Shown: piece by piece, positions 1 to 11,520 of the stretch | How the letters are laid out: each line of letters starts with the position of its first letter | Position numbering within the stretch: the first letter of the stretch is position 1 | Source: Ptiloglossa arizonensis | Lineage: Eukaryota; Arthropoda; Insecta; Hymenoptera; Colletidae | Assembly (NCBI RefSeq): GCF_051014685.1 | Contig: NW_027479055.1 | Coordinates: 62,001-126,000 of the forward strand | Direction of reading: 5' to 3' | DNA length: 64,000 bases | Notes under the pieces: model-generated | Database searches by the model: none | Seen by the model: the letters and a program-made list of their open reading frames with translations, nothing else | Told to the model about the DNA's origin: nothing | Made by a program: the position numbers and the translations under genes

Positions 1-3000
1 ATCGGGCGAATTTCTACTTTCAGATGCAACAGAAATTTTGCGGATTGGTCAATCCTTTCGCGAGATATGGCAGTTTGGAGGTAAGAAACGCTTGAGAAAC
101 TCAAAATTTTCGCAGTTCTGATGCTCGAAACGAATAACTAGAACGGACTTGGGGAAACGTACGCATACCGTTGTAATCGGGCGAGTTTCTACTTTCAGAT
201 GCAACAGAAATTTTGCGGATTGGTCAATCCGTTCGCGAGATATGGCAGTTTGGAGGCAAGAAACGGTCGAGAAATTCAAAATTATCACAGCTCTGATACT
301 CGAAACGAATAACCAGAACGGCCTAGGGGAAAAGTACGCATACCGTTGTAATCGGGCGAGTTTCTACTTTCAGATGCAACAGAAATTTTGCGGATTGGTC
401 AATCCGTTCGCGAGATATGGCAGTTTGGAGGTAAGAAACGCTTGAGAAACTCAAAATTTTCGCAGTTCTGATGCTCGAAACGAATAACTAGAACGGCCTA
501 GGGGAAAAGTACGCATACCGTTGTAATCGGGCGAGTTACTACTTTCAGATGCAACAGAAATTTTACGGATTGGTCAATCCGTTCGCGAGATATGGCAGTT
601 TGGAGGTAAGAAACGCTTGAGAAACTCAAAATTTTCGCAGTTCTGATGCTCGACAAGCATAACCAGAACGTTCTTGGGGGAAAAGTACGCATACCGTTGT
701 AATCGGGCGACTTTCTACTTTCAGATGCAACAGAAATTTTGCGGATTGGTCAATCCGTTCGCGAGATATGGCAGTTTGGAGGTAAGAAACGCTTGAGAAA
801 CTCAAAATTTTCGCAGTTCTGATGCTCGACAAGCATAACTAGAGCGGTCTAGGGGAAAAGTACGCATACCGTTGTAATCGGGCGAATTTCTACTTTCAGA
901 TGCAACAGAAATTTTGCGGATTGGTCAATCCGTTCGCGAGATATGGCAGTTTGGAGGTAAGAAACGGTTGAGAAACTCAAAATTTTCACAGTTCTGATGC
1001 TCGAAACGAATAACCAGTACGGCCTAGGGGAAAAGTACGCATACCGTTGTAATGGGGCGAGTTTCTACTTTCAGATGCAACAGAAATTTTGCGGATTGGT
1101 CAATCCGTTCGCGAGATATGGCAGTTTGGAGGTAAGAAACGCTTGAGAAACTCAACATTTTCGCAGTTCTGATGCTCGAAACGAATAACTAGAACGGTCT
1201 AGGGGAAAAGTACGCACACCGTTGTAATCCGGCGAATTTCTACTTTCAGATGCAACAGAAATTTTGCGGATTGGTCAATCCGTTCGCGAGATATGGCAGT
1301 TTGTAGGTAAGAAACGCTTGAGAAACTCAACATTTTCGCAGTTCTGATGCTCGAAACGAATAACTAGAACGGCCTAGGGGAAAAGTACGCATACCGTTGT
1401 AATCGGGCGAGTTTCTACTTTCAGATGCAACAGAAATTTTACGGATTGGTCAATCCGTTCGCGAGATATGGCAGTTTGGAGGTAAGAAACGCTTGAGAAA
1501 CTCAAAATTTTCGCAGTTCTGATGCTCGACAAGCATAACTAGAACGTTCCAGGGGAAAAGTACGCATACCGTTGTAATCGGGCGACTTTCTACTTTCAGA
1601 TGCAACAGAAATTTTGCGGATTTGTCAATCCATTCGCGAGATATGGCAGTTTGGAGGTAAGAAACGCTTGAGAAACTCAAAATTTTCGCAGTTCTGATGC
1701 TCGACAAGCATAACTAGAGCGGTCTAGGGGAAAAGTACGCATACCGTTGTAATCGGGCGACTTTCTACTTTCAGATGCAACAGAAATTTTGCGGATTGGT
1801 CAATCCGTTCGCGAGATATGGCAGTTTGGAGGTAAGAAACGGTTGAGAAACTCAAAATTTTCACAGTTCTGATGCTCGAAACGAATAACCAGTACGGCCT
1901 AGGGGGAAAGTACGCATACCGTTGTAATCGGGCGAGTTTCTACTTTCATATGCAACAGAAATTTTGCGGATTGGTCAATCCGTTCGCGAGATATGGCAGT
2001 TTGGAGGTAAGAAACGCTTGAGAAACTCAAAATTTTCGCAGTTCTGATGCTCGAAACGAGTAACTAGAACCGACCAGGGGAAAAGTGCGCATACCGTTGT
2101 AATCGGCCGAATTTCTACTTTCAGATGCAACAGAAATTTTGCGGATTGGTCAATCCGTTCGCGAGATATGGCAGTTTGTAGGTAAGAAACGCTTGAGAAA
2201 CTCAACATTTTCGCAGTTCTGATGCTCGAAACGAATAACTAGAACGGCCTAAGGGAAAACTACATCTACCGTTGTAATCGGGCGAGTTTCTACTTTCAGA
2301 TGCAACAGAAATTTTGCGGATTGGTCAATCCGTTCGCGAGATATGGCAGTTTGGAGGTAAGAAACGCTTGAGAAACTCAAAATTTTCGCAGTTCTGATGC
2401 TCGACAAGCATAACCAGAACGTTCTAGGGGAAAAGTACGCATACCGTTGTAATCGGGCGACTTTCTACTTTCAGATGCAACAGAAATTTTGCGGATTGGT
2501 CAATCCGTTCGCGAGATATGGCAGTTTGGAGGTAAGAAACGCTTGAGAAACTCAAAATTTTCGCAGTTCTGATGCTCGACAAGCATAGCTAGAACGGTCT
2601 AGGGGAAAAGTACGCATACCGTTGTAATCGGGCGACTTTCTACTTTCAGATGCAACAGAAATTTTGCGGATTGGTCAATCCGTTCGCGAGATATGGCAGT
2701 TTGTAGGTAAGAAACGCTTGAGAAACTCAACATTTTCTCAGTTCTGATGCTCGAAACGAATAACTAGAACGGCCTAGGGGAAAAGTACGCATACCGTTGT
2801 AATCGGGCGAGTTTCTACTTTCAGATGCAACAGAAATTTTGCGGATTGGTCAATCCGTTCGCGAGATATGGCAGTTTGGAAGTATGAAACACTTGAGAAA
2901 CACAAAATTTTCGCAGTTCTCATGCTCGAAACGAATAACTACAACGGCCTACGGGAAAAGTACGCATACCGTTGTAATCGGGCGAGTTTCTACTTTCAGA

Positions 3001-3480
3001 TGCAACAGAAATTTTGCGGATTGGTCAATCCGTTCGCGAGATATGGCAGTTTGGAAGTAAGAAACGCTTGAGAAACTCAAAATTTTCGCAGTTCTGATGC
3101 TCGAAACGATTAACTAGAACGGCCTAGGGGAAAAGTACGCATACCGTTGTAATCGGGCGAGTTTCTACTTTCAGATGTAACAGAAATTTTGCGAATTGGT
3201 CAATCCGTTCGCGAGGTATCGCGGTTTGGAAGTAAGAAACGCTTGAGAAACTCAAAATTTTCGCAGTTCTGATGCTCGAAACGAATAACTAGAACGGCCT
3301 AGGGGAAAAGTACGCATACCGTTGTAAACGGGCGAGTTTCTACCTTCAGATGCAACAGAAATTTTGCGGATTGCTCAATCCGTTCGCGAGGTATGGCAAT
3401 TTGGATGTAAGAAACGCTTGAAAAACTCAAAATTTTCGCAGTTCTGATGCTCGAAACGAATAACTAGAACGGACTAGGGG
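1..3480. repeat. Satellite mosaic with an 11-monomer duplicated block
   Basis: About 20 monomers. The block at roughly 1560-2780 recurs at 3485-4705, an offset of 1925 bp (11 monomers). Shared private variants include TCATATGCAAC (1946 and 3871), CGAGTAACTAGAACCGACC, and AAGCATAGC (2581 and 4506). The copies part company after about 2780, where one has AAAAGTACGC and the other AAAACTACAC. The remaining monomers (1-1560) are individually recognisable but I could not assign them to a longer unit. A one-base insertion (five G instead of four) lies near 676. Confidence 0.8.
10..184 (+). repeat. Representative satellite monomer (consensus frame)
   Basis: This monomer sets the coordinate frame used here, with position 1 being the base before TTTCTACTTTCAG. 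The hand-counted consensus has 32 C and 45 G in 175 bases (44% G+C) and 13 CpG. Landmarks are: acceptor-like TTTCTACTTTCAG at 2-14; dyad CGGATTG-GT-CAATCCG at 32-47; TTCGCGAG at 48-55; donor-like GAGGTAAG at 69-76; hairpin TTGAG-AAA-CTCAA at 83-95; and palindrome CCTAGG at 138-143. Positions 1-60 vary little among monomers. Positions about 64-76 and 118-150 hold most of the variants. Because 175 is not a multiple of 3, no reading frame can continue through the array. This copy has CCTTTC where the consensus has CCGTTC. Confidence 0.93.
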
Positions 3481-6400
3481 AAAAGTACGCATACCGTTGT
3501 AATCGGGCGACTTTCTACTTTCAGATGCAACAGAAATTTTGCGGATTGGTCAATCCATTCGCGAGATATGGCAGTTTGGAGGTAAGAAACGCTTGAGAAA
3601 CTCAAAATTTTCGCAGTTCTGATGCTCGACAAGCATAACTAGAGCGGTCTAGGGGAAAAGTACGCATACCGTTGTAATCGGGCGACTTTCTACTTTCAGA
3701 TGCAACAGAAATTTTGCGGATTGGTCAATCCGTTCGCGAGATATGGCAGTTTGGAGGTAAGAAACGGTTGAGAAACTCAAAATTTTCACAGTTCTGATGC
3801 TCGAAACGAATAACCAGTACGGCCTAGGGGGAAAGTACGCATACCGTTGTAATCGGGCGAGTTTCTACTTTCATATGCAACAGAAATTTTGCGGATTGGT
3901 CAATCCGTTCGCGAGATATGGCAGTTTGGAGGTAAGAAACGCTTGAGAAACTCAAAATTTTCGCAGTTCTGATGCTCGAAACGAGTAACTAGAACCGACC
4001 AGGGGAAAAGTGCGCATACCGTTGTAATCGGCCGAATTTCTACTTTCAGATGCAACAGAAATTTTGCGGATTGGTCAATCCGTTCGCGAGATATGGCAGT
4101 TTGTAGGTAAGAAACGCTTGAGAAACTCAACATTTTCGCAGTTCTGATGCTCGAAACGAATAACTAGAACGGCCTAAGGGAAAACTACATCTACCGTTGT
4201 AATCGGGCGAGTTTCTACTTTCAGATGCAACAGAAATTTTGCGGATTGGTCAATCCGTTCGCGAGATATGGCAGTTTGGAGGTAAGAAACGCTTGAGAAA
4301 CTCAAAATTTTCGCAGTTCTGATGCTCGACAAGCATAACCAGAACGTTCTAGGGGAAAAGTACGCATACCGTTGTAATCGGGCGACTTTCTACTTTCAGA
4401 TGCAACAGAAATTTTGCGGATTGGTCAATCCGTTCGCGAGATATGGCAGTTTGGAGGTAAGAAACGCTTGAGAAACTCAAAATTTTCGCAGTTCTGATGC
4501 TCGACAAGCATAGCTAGAACGGTCTAGGGGAAAAGTACGCATACCGTTGTAATCGGGCGACTTTCTACTTTCAGATGCAACAGAAATTTTGCGGATTGGT
4601 CAATCCGTTCGCGAGATATGGCAGTTTGTAGGTAAGAAACGCTTGAGAAACTCAACATTTTCGCAGTTCTGATGCTCGAAACGAATAACTAGAACGGCCT
4701 AGGGGAAAACTACACCTACCGTTGTAATCGGGCGAGTTTCTACTTTCAGATGCAACAGAAATTTTGCGGATTGGTCAATCCGTTCGCGAGATGTGGCAGT
4801 TTGGAAGTAAGAAACGCTTGAGAAACTCAAAATTTTCGCAGTTCTGATGCTCGACAAGCATAACTAGAACGGTCTAGGGGAAAAGTACGCATACCGTTGT
4901 AATCGGGCGAAATTCTACTTTCAGATGCAACAGAAATTTTGCGGATTGGTCAATCCGTTCGCGAGATACGGCAGTTTGGAGGTAAGAAACGGTTGAGAAA
5001 CTCAAAATTTACACAGTTCTGATGCTCGAAACGAATAACCAGAACGGCCTAGGGGAAAAGTACGCATACCGTTGTAATCTGGCGAGTTTCTACTTTCAGA
5101 TGCATCAGAAATTTTGCGGATTGGTCAATCCGTTCGCGAAATATGGCAGTTTGGAAGTAAGAAACGCTTGAGAAACTCAAAATTTTCGCAGTTCTGATGC
5201 TCGAAACGATTAACTAGAACGGGCTAGGGGAAAAGTACGCATACCGTTGTAATCGGGCGACTTTCTACTTTCAGATGCAACAGAAATTTTGCGGATTGGT
5301 CAATCCGTTCGCGAGATATGGCAGTTTGGAGGTAAGAAACGGTTGAGAAACTCAAAATTTTCACAGTTCTGATGCTCGAAACGAATAACTAGAACGGCCT
5401 AAGGGAAAACTACATCTACCGTTGTAATCGGGCGAGTTTCTACTTTCAGATGCAACAGAAATTTTGCGGATTGGTCAATCCGTTCGCGAGATATGGCAGT
5501 TTGGAGGTAAGAAACGCTTGAGAAACTCAAAATTTTCGCAGTTCTGATGCTCGACAAGCATAACCAGAACGTTCTAGGGGAAAAGTACGCATACCGTTGT
5601 AATCGGGCGACTTTCTACTTTCAGATGCAACAGAAATTTTGCGGATTGGTCAATCCATTCGCGAGATATGGCAGTTTGGAGGTAAGAAACGCTTGAGAAA
5701 CTCAAAATTTTCGCAGTTCTGATGCTCGACAAGCATAACTAGAGCGGTCTAGGGGAAAAGTACGCATACCGTTGTAATCGGGCGACTTTCTACTTTCAGA
5801 TGCAACAGAAATTTTGCGGATTGGTCAATCCGTTCGCGAGATATGGCAGTTTGGAGGTAAGAAACGGTTGAGAAACTCAAAATTTTCACAGTTCTGATGC
5901 TCGAAACGAATAACCAGTACGGCCTAGGGGGAAAGTACGCATACCGTTGTAATCGGGCGAGTTTCTACTTTCATATGCAACAGAAATTTTGCGGATTGGT
6001 CAATCCGTTCGCGAGATATGGCAGTTTGGAGGTAAGAAACGCTTGAGAAACTCAAAATTTTCGCAGTTCTGATGCTCGAAACGAGTAACTAGAACCGACC
6101 AGGGGAAAAGTGCGCATACCGTTGTAATCGGCCGAATTTCTACTTTCAGATGCAACAGAAATTTTGCGGATTGGTCAATCCGTTCGCGAGATATGGCAGT
6201 TTGTAGGTAAGAAACGCTTGAGAAACTCAACATTTTCGCAGTTCTGATGCTCGAAACGAATAACTAGAACGGCCTAAGGGAAAACTACATCTACCGTTGT
6301 AATCGGGCGAGTTTCTACTTTCAGATGCAACAGAAATTTTGCGGATTGGTCAATCCGTTCGCGAGATATGGCAGTTTGGAGGTAAGAAACGCTTGAGAAA

Positions 6401-7740
6401 CTCAAAATTTTCGCAGTTCTGATGCTCGACAAGCATAACCAGAACGTTCTAGGGGAAAAGTACGCATACCGTTGTAATCGGGCGACTTTCTACTTTCAGA
6501 TGCAACAGAAATTTTGCGGATTGGTCAATCCGTTCGCGAGATATGGCAGTTTGGAGGTAAGAAACGCTTGAGAAACTCAAAATTTTCGCAGTTCTGATGC
6601 TCGACAAGCATAGCTAGAACGGTCTAGGGGAAAAGTACGCATACCGTTGTAATCGGGCGACTTTCTACTTTCAGATGCAACAGAAATTTTGCGGATTGGT
6701 CAATCCGTTCGCGAGATATGGCAGTTTGTAGGTAAGAAACGCTTGAGAAACTCAACATTTTCGCAGTTCTGATGCTCGAAACGAATAACTAGAACGGCCT
6801 AGGGGAAAACTACACCTACCGTTGTAATCGGGCGAGTTTCTACTTTCAGATGCAACAGAAATTTTGCGGATTGGTCAATCCGTTCGCGAGATGTGGCAGT
6901 TTGGAAGTAAGAAACGCTTGAGAAACTCAAAATTTTCGCAGTTCTGATGCTCGACAAGCATAACTAGAACGGTCTAGGGGAAAAGTACGCATACCGTTGT
7001 AATCGGGCGAAATTCTACTTTCAGATGCAACAGAAATTTTGCGGATTGGTCAATCCGTTCGCGAGATACGGCAGTTTGGAGGTAAGAAACGGTTGAGAAA
7101 CTCAAAATTTACACAGTTCTGATGCTCGAAACGAATAACCAGAACGGCCTAGGGGAAAAGTACGCATACCGTTGTAATCTGGCGAGTTTCTACTTTCAGA
7201 TGCATCAGAAATTTTGCGGATTGGTCAATCCGTTCGCGAAATATGGCAGTTTGGAAGTAAGAAACGCTTGAGAAACTCAAAATTTTCGCAGTTCTGATGC
7301 TCGAAACGATTAACTAGAACGGGCTAGGGGAAAAGTACGCATACCGTTGTAATCGGGCGACTTTCTACTTTCAGATGCAACAGAAATTTTGCGGATTGGT
7401 CAATCCGTTCGCGAGATATGGCAGTTTGGAGGTAAGAAACGGTTGAGAAACTCAAAATTTTCACAGTTCTGATGCTCGAAACGAATAACTAGAACGGCCT
7501 AAGGGAAAACTACATCTACCGTTGTAATCGGGCGAGTTTCTACTTTCAGATGCAACAGAAATTTTGCGGATTGGTCAATCCGTTCGCGAGATATGGCAGT
7601 TTGGAGGTAAGAAACGCTTGAGAAACTCAAAATTTTCGCAGTTCTGATGCTCGACAAGCATAACCAGAACGTTCTAGGGGAAAAGTACGCATACCGTTGT
7701 AATCGGGCGACTTTCTACTTTCAGATGCAACAGAAATTTT
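3481..7740. repeat. 12-monomer higher-order repeat, about two units (2100 bp period)
   Basis: Sequence at 3481-5640 recurs at 5581-7740 with an offset of exactly 2100 bp. Shared rare variants include TCATATGCAAC (3871 and 5971), GAGATGTGGCAG (about 4790 and 6890), AAATTTACACAG (about 5005 and 7105) and ATGCATCAGAAA (about 5100 and 7200). The copies diverge by a single base at CAATCCATTC (5650) versus CAATCCGTTC (7750), and then at the AGAGCGGTCT versus AGAACGGTCT monomer that follows. Near identity over 12 different monomers marks this as a true HOR formed by recent block duplication. Confidence 0.9.
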
Positions 7741-9240
7741 GCGGATTGGTCAATCCGTTCGCGAGATATGGCAGTTTGGAGGTAAGAAACGCTTGAGAAA
7801 CTCAAAATTTTCGCAGTTCTGATGCTCGACAAGCATAGCTAGAACGGTCTAGGGGAAAAGTACGCATACCGTTGTAATCGGGCGACTTTCTACTTTCAGA
7901 TGCAACAGAAATTTTGCGGATTGGTCAATCCGTTCGCGAGATATGGCAGTTTGTAGGTAAGAAACGCTTGAGAAACTCAAAATTTTCGCAGTTCTGATGC
8001 TCGACAAGCATAACTAGAACGGTCTAGGGGAAAAGTACGCATACCGTTGTAATCGGGCGAATTTCTACTTTCAGATGCAACAGAAATTTTGCGGATTGGT
8101 CAATCCGTTCGCGAGATACGGCAGTTTGGAGGTAAGAAACGGTTGAGAAACTCAAAATTTACACAGTTCTGATGCTCGAAACGAATAACCAGAACGGCCT
8201 AGGGGAAAAGTACGCATACCGTTGTAATCTGGCGAGTTTCTACTTTCAGATGCATCAGAAATTTTGCGGATTGGTCAATCCGTTCGCGAAATATGGCAGT
8301 TTGGAAGTAAGAAACGCTTGAGAAACTCAAAATTTTCGCAGTTCTGATGCTCGAAACGATTAACTAGAACGGGCTAGGGGAAAAGTACGCATACCGTTGT
8401 AATCGGGCGAGTTTCTACTTTCAGATACAACAGAAATTTTGCTGATTGGTCAATCCGTTCGCGAGATATGGCGGTTTGGAAGTAAGAAACGCTTGAGAAT
8501 CTCAAAATTTTCGCAGTTCTGATGCTCGAAACGATTAACTAGAACGGCCTAGGGGAAAAGTACGCATACCGTTGTAATCGGGCGAGTTTCTACTTTCAGA
8601 TGCAACAGAAATTTTGCGGATTGGTCAATCCGTTCGCGAGATATGGCGGTTTGGAAGTAAGAAACGCTTGAGAAACTCAAAATTTTCGCAGTTCTGATGC
8701 TCGAAACGAATAACTAGAACGGCCTAGGGGAAAAGTACGCATACCGTTGTAATCGGGCGAGTTTCTACTTTCAGATGCAACAGAAATTTTGCGGATTGGT
8801 CAATCCGTTCGCGAGATATGGCAGTTTGGAAGTAAGAAACGCTTGAGAAACTCAAAATTTTCGCAGTTCTGATGCTCGAAACGATTAACTAGAACGGGCT
8901 AGGGGAAAAGTACGCATACCGTTGTAATCGGGCGAGTTTCAACTTTCAGATGCAACAGAAATTTTGCGGATTGGTCAATCCGTTCGCGAGATATGGCGGT
9001 TTGGAAGTAAGAAACGCTTGAGAATCTCAAAATTTTCGCAGTTCTGATGCTCGAAACGATTAACTAGAACGGCCTAGGGGAAAAGTACGCATACCGTTGT
9101 AATCGGGCGAGTTTCTACTTTCAGATGCAACAGAAATTTTGCGGATTGGTCAATCCGTTCGCGAGATATGGCAGTTTGTAGGTAAGAAACGCTTGAGAAA
9201 CTCAACATTTTCGCAGTTCTGATGCTCGAAACGAATAACT
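7741..9240. repeat. Satellite monomers between HOR blocks
   Basis: About 8.5 monomers. The part at about 8040-8400 repeats monomer types seen near 4900-5250 (the AAATTTACACAG and ATGCATCAGAAA variants). The part at 8400-9240 carries GCGGTTTGGAAG and CGATTAACTAG variants in alternation. There are no interruptions and nothing other than satellite. Confidence 0.75.
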
Positions 9241-11460
9241 AGAACGGACTAGGGGAAAAGTACGCATACCGTTGTAATCGGGCGAGTTTCTACTTTCAGA
9301 TGCAACAGAAATTTTGCGGATTGGTCAATCCGTTCGCGAGATATGGCAGTTTGGAGGTAAGAAACGCTTGAGAAACTCAAAATTTTCGCAGTTCTGATGC
9401 TCGAAACGAATAACTAGAACGGACTAGGGGAAAAGTACGCATACCGTTGTAATCGGGCGAGTTTCTACTTTCAGATGCAACAGAAATTTTGCGGATTGGT
9501 CAATCCGTTCGCGAGATATGGCAGTTTGGAAGTAAGAAACGCTTGAGAAACTCAAAATTTTCGCAGTTCTGATGCTCGAAACGAATAACTAGAACGGCCT
9601 AGGGGAAAAGTACGCATACCGTTGTAATCGGGCGAGTTTCTACTTTCAGATGCAACAGAAATTTTGCGGATTAGTCAATCCGTTCGCGAGATATGGCAGT
9701 TTGGAGGTAAGAAACGCTTGAGAAACTCAAAATTTTCGCAGTTCTGATGCTCGAAACGAATAACTAGAACGGCCTAGGGGAAAAGTACTCATACCGTTGT
9801 AATCGGGCGGGTTTCTACTTTCAGATGCAACAGAAATTTTGCGGATTGGTCAATCCGTTCGCGAGATATGGCAGTTTGGAAGTATGAAACACTTGAGAAA
9901 CACAAAATTTTCGCAGTTCTCATGCTCGAAACGAATAACTACAACGGCCTACGGGAAAAGTACGCCTACCGTTGTAATCGGGCGAGTTTCTACTTTCAGA
10001 TGCAACAGAAATTTTGCGGATTGGTCAATCCGTTCGCGAGATATGGCAGTTTGTAGGTAAGAAACGCTTGAGAAACTCAACATTTTCGCAGTTCTGATGC
10101 TCGAAACGAATAACTAGAACGGACTAGGGGAAAAGTACGCATACTGTTGTAATCGGGCGAGTTTCTACTTTCAGATGCAACAGAAATTTTGCGGATTGGT
10201 CAATCCGTTCGCGAGATATGGCAGTTTGTAGGTAAGAAACGCTTGAGAAACTCAACATTTTCGCAGTTCTGATGCTCGAAACAAATAACTAGAACGGCCT
10301 AGGGGAAAAGTACGCATACCGTTGTAATCGGGCGAGTTTCTACTTTCAGATGCAACAGAAATTTTGCGGATTGGTCAATCCGTTCGCGAGATATGGCAGT
10401 TTGTAGGTAAGAAACGCTTGAGAAACTCAACATTTTCGCAGTTCTGATGCTCGAAACGAATAACCAGAACGGACTAGGGGAAAAGTACGCATACCGTTGT
10501 AATCGGGCGTGTTTCTACTTTCAGATGCAACAGGAATTTTGCGGATTGGTCAATCCGTTCGCGAGATATGGCAGTTTGTAGGTAAGAAACGCTTGAGAAA
10601 CTCAACATTTTCGCAGTTCTGATGCTCGAAACGAATAACTAGAACGGACTAGGGGAAAAGTACGCATACCGTTGTAATCGGGCGAGTTTCTACTTTCAGA
10701 TGCAACAGAAATTTTGCGGATTGGTCAATCCGTTCGCGAGATATGGCAGTTTGGAGGTAAGAAACGCTTGAGAAACTCAAAATTTTCGCAGTTCTGATGC
10801 TCGAAACGAATAACTAGAACGGACTAGGGGAAAAGTACGCATACCGTTGTAATCGGGCGAGTTTCTACTTTCAGATGCAACAGAAATTTTGCGGATTGGT
10901 CAATCCGTTCGCGAGATATGGCAGTTTGGAAGTAAGAAACGCTTGAGAAACTCAAAATTTTCGCAGTTCTGATGCTCGAAACGAATAACTAGAACGGCCT
11001 AGGGGAAAAGTACGCATACCGTTGTAATCGGGCGAGTTTCTACTTTCAGATGCAACAGAAATTTTGCGGATTAGTCAATCCGTTCGCGAGATATGGCAGT
11101 TTGGAGGTAAGAAACGCTTGAGAAACTCAAAATTTTCGCAGTTCTGATGCTCGAAACGAATAACTAGAACGGCCTAGGGGAAAAGTACTCATACCGTTGT
11201 AATCGGGCGGGTTTCTACTTTCAGATGCAACGGAAATTTTGCGGATTGGTCAATCCGTTCGCGAGATATGGCAGTTTGGAAGTATGAAACACTTGAGAAA
11301 CACAAAATTTTCGCAGTTCTCATGCTCGAAACGAATAACTACAACGGCCTACGGGAAAAGTACGCATACCGTTGTAATCGGGCGAGTTTCTACTTTCAGA
11401 TGCAACAGAAATTTTGCGGATTGGTCAATCCGTTCGCGAGATATGGCAGTTTGTAGGTAA
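9241..11460. repeat. 8-monomer satellite duplication (1400 bp period)
   Basis: The block at about 9241-10060 recurs at about 10641-11460, offset 1400 bp. It is recognised by the shared rare monomer AGTATGAAACACTTGAG with CATGCTCG and CTACAACGG (9880 and 11280), preceded in both by AAAAGTACTCATACC. Single-base differences between the copies exist, such as AACAGAAA versus AACGGAAA near 11231. The same eight-monomer cluster appears a third time at about 14141-14960, 3500 bp further on. Confidence 0.85.
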
Positions 11461-11520
11461 GAAACGCTTGAGAAACTCAACATTTTCGCAGTTCTGATGC
11501 TCGAAACGAATAACTAGAAC

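Noticed and set aside
10..184. CENP-B box in the monomer
   Set aside because: I looked for the core TTCG-N4-A-N2-CGGG on both strands and did not find it in the consensus. TTCGCAG and TCGGGCG occur but not at the needed spacing.
10..184. RNA polymerase III promoter boxes (TGGCAGTTTGG resembling an A box, GTTCG resembling part of a B box)
   Set aside because: The B-box match stops after GTTCG, the order within a monomer is reversed, and no tRNA-like fold is visible.
1975..2208. Repeated minus-strand open frames of 76-85 codons, such as those at 1975, 3900, 6000, 36271 and 63541
   Set aside because: They are frames read through one and a third satellite monomers, recurring wherever a variant removes a stop. 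The period is not a multiple of three and no start signal, codon bias or family resemblance supports a protein.
2839..3071. Plus-strand open frames of 62-85 codons over the AGTATGAAACAC monomer (2839, 9839, 11239, 14739, 21914 and so on)
   Set aside because: Same reason: two overlapping frames exist over the same satellite DNA, and both repeat with the HOR block.
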